A DNA stretch of 64,000 nucleotides, taken from Flavobacterium dauae. GTDB lineage: Bacteria > Bacteroidota > Bacteroidia > Flavobacteriales > Flavobacteriaceae. The translations under genes and the position numbers were made by a program. This document shows positions 60,883-64,000 of the stretch, piece after piece. The stretch is from contig NZ_CP130821.1 in assembly GCF_004151275.2 (NCBI RefSeq), positions 992,001 through 1,056,000 on the forward strand, in the 5' to 3' direction. Numbering within the stretch: the first letter of the stretch is position 1; the number at the start of each line of letters is the position of its first letter. The notes under the pieces were generated by a model. The model saw only the letters and a program-made list of their open reading frames with translations. It did not search any database and was not told where the DNA came from.

Positions 60883-61916
60883 TGAAAACAAAGATTTTAA
60901 CCACAGTAGTTTTTTTATTGAGCCTTGTAAATATGCAGGCACAAGAATTTTTTAGCGATAAACGCCCAGTACAATCTGCTAACGAGTTTACCAGAAAAGT
61001 AAACGATATTTCGTACGATATTGACGTGATTATTAAAACTAATAAAGATAAACTGGCACAAGAGTTGGGCGAAATTGAGAAAAAAGTTGCAAACAACGAG
61101 TTGACAAAAGTTGAAGCCGATAAGTTACGCAACGAAAAAGCCGAGTTTTATGCCAAGCAAATTGAAGAAGAAACCGAAAAACAGTCAGACAAAATAAAAA
61201 CACTTATAAATAACAAAATTGAAGATAATATCAATTTTAGTTCAGATATGGCAGCTTACCAAAAGCAGTTAATAGAAAACAAATCGTTGTTTATGGTAGA
61301 ATATAGATTGCTTGGAAATAGTTCTTTAATGATTGACGATTCGGCATATAAAGATTATTATACAAGTGGTTTTATTTCTTCTTTTGGTATGGGGATAGGA
61401 GCTAAAACCCGTGTTGGAAAAGAAACTTCTCGTATTTATTGGAAATCTATGTTAGATGTCAACTTCCATTTTTTTAAGATAAACGATAATAAAACATTTG
61501 AAAGTGTTAATAACGAAACTGTTTTGGATGATGTTGCTTTTCCTGTAACTAAATCAAGAATGAATATTACAGAACTAAATTGGTCTAATTATTTAGAATA
61601 TGATTTTTCGAAAAGAAAGTATGATGAATTTGGAAATACGATTATAAAATCACGTCAATCGTTTTATGCAGGAATAGGTGGCTTTATTGGATATTCGCAA
61701 TTAAGCAGACAGTTAGAATATGAAGTTGATGGAGAAAAATACAGACAAACAACAGCTTCAAAATTTAATTCCAATCAATTTATTTACGGTGTAGGTGCTT
61801 ATGTTGGTTATCAGAATTTTAGTTTAAGAACAACATACAATTTAAATACGGTATTTAAAAGATCATTTGCCGATCAAAATATATTTAATATAAGCTTGGT
61901 GTTAGAGTTGTTTTAA
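60882..61916 (+). CDS. Secreted barrel-like protein with N-terminal coiled coil (copy 1)
   Basis: Protein of 344 residues: signal MKTKILTTVVFLLSLVNMQAQ, then a helical coiled coil (about 30-130: IIKTNKDKLAQELGEIEKKVANNELTKVEADKLRNEKAEFYAKQIEEETEKQSDKIKTLINNKI), then a strand-rich part ending SLVLELF, as outer-membrane proteins do. It shares with the next gene the motif LTKVEADKLR / ITENQGYQLI-type spacing and the end motif N(I/Y)W?SxxLxLxL. Envelope role; presumably controlled by the ECF sigma factor upstream. Confidence 0.75.
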   Translation: MKTKILTTVVFLLSLVNMQAQEFFSDKRPVQSANEFTRKVNDISYDIDVIIKTNKDKLAQELGEIEKKVANNELTKVEADKLRNEKAEFYAKQIEEETEKQSDKIKTLINNKIEDNINFSSDMAAYQKQLIENKSLFMVEYRLLGNSSLMIDDSAYKDYYTSGFISSFGMGIGAKTRVGKETSRIYWKSMLDVNFHFFKINDNKTFESVNNETVLDDVAFPVTKSRMNITELNWSNYLEYDFSKRKYDEFGNTIIKSRQSFYAGIGGFIGYSQLSRQLEYEVDGEKYRQTTASKFNSNQFIYGVGAYVGYQNFSLRTTYNLNTVFKRSFADQNIFNISLVLELF

Positions 61917-62002
61917 AATAAAACGTTAAAAATGGCATAAACTTTGAATAAAAAAGTAACATATCATTATGTTTGACGACTAATAATTAAAAGAACAAAA
62001 AA

Positions 62003-62992
62003 ATGAAGAAACTATTATTTATAGCCTTATTGGCTTTTAATTTTACAGCCAACGCACAAGAAACAGACCTTGTAACATTAATTACAAATAATCAGGTATT
62101 AAAAACTGCTTACGAAAGTGAAACATTAACCTTAAAAGAAAAAATAACGGTTGTTAACCAGCAAGTAGAAGAGGGAAATATTACAGAAAATCAAGGTTAC
62201 CAGCTTATTTCAAAGATTATAGAGCAAGAAAACGCTGAAACAGATGTTGCAGTTGATGCAGCCGAAGAAAATTACGATTACGATTGGGGCAAAGAAACAT
62301 CACCCTTTGATTTTGCCATGGGCGTACAAATGGATACTGTTGTTAAATACAGTACCAAAACAACACCTTATTTGGCATTTGGGGTAGGTAATGTAGCCAC
62401 CGATGGTGCTTTTGCAAATTCAGAATTCGGTTATATGCGTTCAAATTACTTCGAATGGGGAATTGCCGCACGTACACCTTTCAGTAAAACCAATAACAAA
62501 TGGGGTATTCGTTACGGTTTAGGCTTTAAATACAATGGTTTGGCAACAACGCAAAATCGAATGTTTGGATTAAGGGGTGAAAATCAAACTGTCACAATGT
62601 CTTCTGAAATAAATTTACGTAAAAATTATGCGTATTTCCGCAACACTTATATAAACATTCCTATTTCGTTAGATTTTACAACCACTTCAAAAGTTTATAA
62701 CGAAGCAAATCGTCGTTTTACAACAAAAGAAGGAATCAACTTTGGAATTGGTGGATACGTTGGTTACAACATCAACTCAAAACAATTCATTAGATACGAA
62801 AATGCCGATGGATATAAAATATCTGAACAACAAAAAGGCGATTGGAATGTAAACGATTTTCAGTACGGTTTAACCGCTTATGCAGGAAAAGACTATTTTA
62901 AAGTTGTGCTAAAATACGATTTAAGCCCTGTGTTTAGTGACAATACAGTAGATCAAAACTACTGGAGTATCGGACTTCAGTTAGGCTTATAA
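62003..62992 (+). CDS. Secreted barrel-like protein (copy 2)
   Basis: Protein of 329 residues: signal MKKLLFIALLAFNFTANAQ, a short helical part (YESETLTLKEKITVVNQQVEEGNITENQGYQLISKIIEQENAETDV) and a strand-rich body (PYLAFGVGNVATDGAFANSEFGYMRSNYFEWGIAARTPF..., INFGIGGYVGYNINSKQFIRYENADGYKISEQQKGDWNVNDFQYGLTAYAG, ending YWSIGLQLGL). Paralogue of the previous protein in outline. A terminator follows directly. Confidence 0.75.
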   Translation: MKKLLFIALLAFNFTANAQETDLVTLITNNQVLKTAYESETLTLKEKITVVNQQVEEGNITENQGYQLISKIIEQENAETDVAVDAAEENYDYDWGKETSPFDFAMGVQMDTVVKYSTKTTPYLAFGVGNVATDGAFANSEFGYMRSNYFEWGIAARTPFSKTNNKWGIRYGLGFKYNGLATTQNRMFGLRGENQTVTMSSEINLRKNYAYFRNTYINIPISLDFTTTSKVYNEANRRFTTKEGINFGIGGYVGYNINSKQFIRYENADGYKISEQQKGDWNVNDFQYGLTAYAGKDYFKVVLKYDLSPVFSDNTVDQNYWSIGLQLGL

Positions 62993-62999
62993 AAACAAA

Positions 63000-63024
63000 A
63001 ACCAGCTAATCAGCTGGTTTTTTT
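63000..63024 (+). terminator. Terminator after the ECF operon
   Basis: AACCAGCT (about 63000-63007) / AGCTGGTT (63012-63019) and seven T to 63024. Lies just beyond the stop at 62992 and before the tRNA on the other strand. Confidence 0.9.
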
Positions 63025-63027
63025 ATG

Positions 63028-63098
63028 CACGGGTGGAGGGATTCGAACCCCCATCAACGGTTTTGGAGACCGCTATTCTACCCTTGAACTACACCCGT
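63028..63098 (-). tRNA. tRNA-Trp (CCA)
   Basis: On the minus strand the sequence begins ACGGGTGTAGTTC, with acceptor arms ACGGGTG / CACCCGT, an anticodon stem CGGT... and loop CTCCAAA (anticodon CCA), and the T-loop GGTTCGAATC. Length 71 without CCA; the 3' CCA is not encoded. All four arms are visible. Confidence 0.95.
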
Positions 63099-63681
63099 AG
63101 AGCATTTCGGCTGCAAATATAATGGCAAAAAGCTTATAAAACCTAATAAATTATCTAAAGAAATTTTGCTTAAAACCTAATCCGTTTAAGTTCAGTGTGT
63201 TTAATAATTATATATTAAGTGTGGGCGTTCCCTTTCAATTCCGTTTTAAAACAAAATCCAATAAACTAACCATAGCAGCAAACAGAAAATTGCCGTAAGC
63301 AGTCGGGTCGGGCTCTCGCGAGTCGCTTTTTGTTGCCTTTCGACAGGCTCAGGGACCAATAAAAGAGCTCCAACAATCGCTCAATCCCTAACGCAACGCT
63401 TTCGTTTTAGATTTTAAGTTTTTAGTTTAAGGTTAAGGTTGTGTTTTGCATTTTTTTAAGTGTAAAATATAATCCACGAAAATCTGTGCTATCAGTGGTA
63501 AAAATATTACTGCTTCACCAAACATCTACCCGGTCAGTGAGCTGGTCACTGAGCCTGTCGAAGTGCTGTCGAACTGCCAAACACCCAGCGTAAAACCAGT
63601 GAAAACACACGCCATCAACGCTTTACAAAAAAAGATTAAAAAACTTTACAAAAGCATTTACAAAGTTCAAAAAAACAGTGC
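63099..63681. other. Gene-poor stretch with dispersed repeats
   Basis: No gene seen from 63099 to the promoter at 63682. It holds TTTCGACAGGCTCAG (63336-63350) and its inverted counterpart CTGAGCCTGTCGAA (63550-63563), a common intergenic palindrome in Flavobacteria, plus nearby GGTCAGTGAGC/GGTCACTGAG repeats. One might fold the two arms across 200 bp. An apparent frame at 63563-63754 crosses the promoter and is not credible. Confidence 0.6.
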
Positions 63682-63735
63682 TATATTTGCAACCGCTTTC
63701 GGAACAAGAAAAGCAACGTTCATAGAAAAAAAAGT
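63682..63735 (+). promoter_or_regulatory. rRNA-type promoter and leader, copy 1
   Basis: -7 box TATATTTG (63682-63689) followed by GCAACCGCTTT (63689-63699) and GTTCATAGA (63718-63726). The same two blocks follow a -7 box at 63930-63983, the leader of a presumed rRNA operon. This copy lies upstream of tRNA-Val. Confidence 0.6.
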
Positions 63736-63770
63736 AAAAAATAAATTTGGATGATATTGTAAAAGGTTTT

Positions 63771-63778
63771 TATCTTTG
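63771..63778 (+). promoter_or_regulatory. -7 promoter box of tRNA-Val
   Basis: TATCTTTG, 20 bp before the first base of tRNA-Val, so the transcript starts near 63785. Confidence 0.65.
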
Positions 63779-63798
63779 CAGTCCGTTCAAAAAAGAAA

Positions 63799-63873
63799 GG
63801 GCGATTAGCTCAGCTGGTTCAGAGCACCTCGTTTACACCGAGGGGGTCGGGGGTTCGAACCCCTCATCGCCCA
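63799..63873 (+). tRNA. tRNA-Val (TAC)
   Basis: Acceptor arms GGGCGAT (63799-63805) / ATCGCCC (63866-63872), discriminator A, anticodon stem CCTCG/CGAGG with loop TTTACAC (anticodon TAC), T-arm GGGGGTTCGAACCCC. 75 nt, 3' CCA not encoded. Confidence 0.96.
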
Positions 63874-63929
63874 CAAAAAAAAACTTTAAAAAAAATTTAA
63901 AAAAGTTTTGCAAGTTTAAAAAAGATTAC

Positions 63930-64000
63930 TACTTTTGCAACCGCTTTAAGAAACAAGCGCAGAAAAGAAGACAAGTTCATAGACATATTGGATTAACAGA
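63930..64000 (+). promoter_or_regulatory. rRNA-operon promoter and leader (copy 2, runs off the window)
   Basis: -7 box TACTTTTG (63930-63937), GCAACCGCTTT (63937-63947), GTTCATAGACATATTGG (63975-63991). The last block resembles the leader before 16S rRNA in Flavobacteria (GTTCxTTGACATATTG). 16S rRNA itself is not in the window, so this is an inference from the leader. Confidence 0.65.

Noticed and set aside
63336..63563. Ends of an insertion sequence (TTTCGACAGGCTCAG and its complement)
   Set aside because: No transposase between them and the motif is of the dispersed intergenic type.
63563..63754. A 63-residue protein gene
   Set aside because: It crosses repeats and an rRNA-type promoter; the product is a low-complexity Lys-rich string.

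Overview
The window is about 64 kb of an AT-rich (roughly one third G+C) chromosome from the Bacteroidota, most likely the Flavobacteriaceae. Support comes from promoters of the Bacteroidota type (a -7 box TAnnTTTG close to many start codons), almost no Shine-Dalgarno sites, and typical flavobacterial gene content: a cyclophilin-FKBP fusion, an ABC permease fused to an M1 peptidase, an MbnP/MbnH pair and DUF4369 lipoproteins. The genus cannot be fixed from the sequence alone.

Layout. (1) 1-13263 (+): a surface-polysaccharide locus: flippase (cut by the window edge), GT2, secreted TIM-barrel protein, O-antigen-type polymerase, GT4, a PAPS-dependent sulfotransferase-like protein, initiating sugar transferase and NeuD-type acyltransferase. 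It runs into cysQ, a tandem DUF2061 protein, cysC, cysD and cysN, then a DegT aminotransferase. The sulfur genes make and recycle PAPS, and no PAPS or sulfite reductase is present, so the locus reads as a sulfated-polysaccharide factory. (2) 13264-23050: an accessory region. It holds an IS3-family (IS407-type) element, a beheaded and an intact DUF4143 ATPase, a frameshifted second copy of the DegT gene, a VOC protein, an orphan XRE regulator, a promoter driving a long hairpin RNA, remnants of an AAA ATPase and of hsdM, small orphan genes and an HMCES/YedK homologue lacking the usual catalytic His. Direct repeats bound parts of it. (3) 23153-33526: housekeeping genes (pyrD, LysE exporter, HMG-CoA lyase, guaB, ABC transporter with fused M1 peptidase, cysteine synthase family). 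(4) 33631-38910: a second accessory patch: a Panacea-type toxin-antitoxin pair, DUF1003 protein, truncated XRE gene, frameshifted repeat protein, higBA and another DUF4143 ATPase. The last two modules lie between three direct repeats of about 84 bp that copy the 3' end and terminator of the S9 peptidase gene next door. (5) 38882-45836: S9 peptidase, ybaB, lipoprotein, DUF1275, rplS, DUF4184, TraB and trmD. (6) 45910-50571: two paralogous small Cys-motif proteins, an AraC regulator and an MbnP / di-heme peroxidase / outer-membrane protein operon, probably metal (copper) related. (7) 50612-62992: fusion PPIase, S41 peptidase, alpha/beta hydrolase, an ArsR-SRPBCC-DoxX operon with a palindromic operator, O-methyltransferase, rlmN, and an ECF sigma / anti-sigma-like / two secreted proteins operon. 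(8) 63028-64000: tRNA-Trp (-), tRNA-Val (+) and two copies of an rRNA-type promoter-leader; a 16S rRNA operon probably starts just beyond the window.

Most noteworthy are (a) small modules (higBA, DUF4143 ATPase) stacked at the 3' end of a peptidase gene with that 3' end recreated each time, (b) DUF4143 ATPase genes with their own repeat or palindrome arrays on the -7 box and start codon, each array different in sequence, (c) an unexplained ~106-nt nested hairpin RNA with its own promoter next to defence-gene remnants, and (d) the PAPS-sulfation locus. Identity statements are by eye; no search or fold was run.
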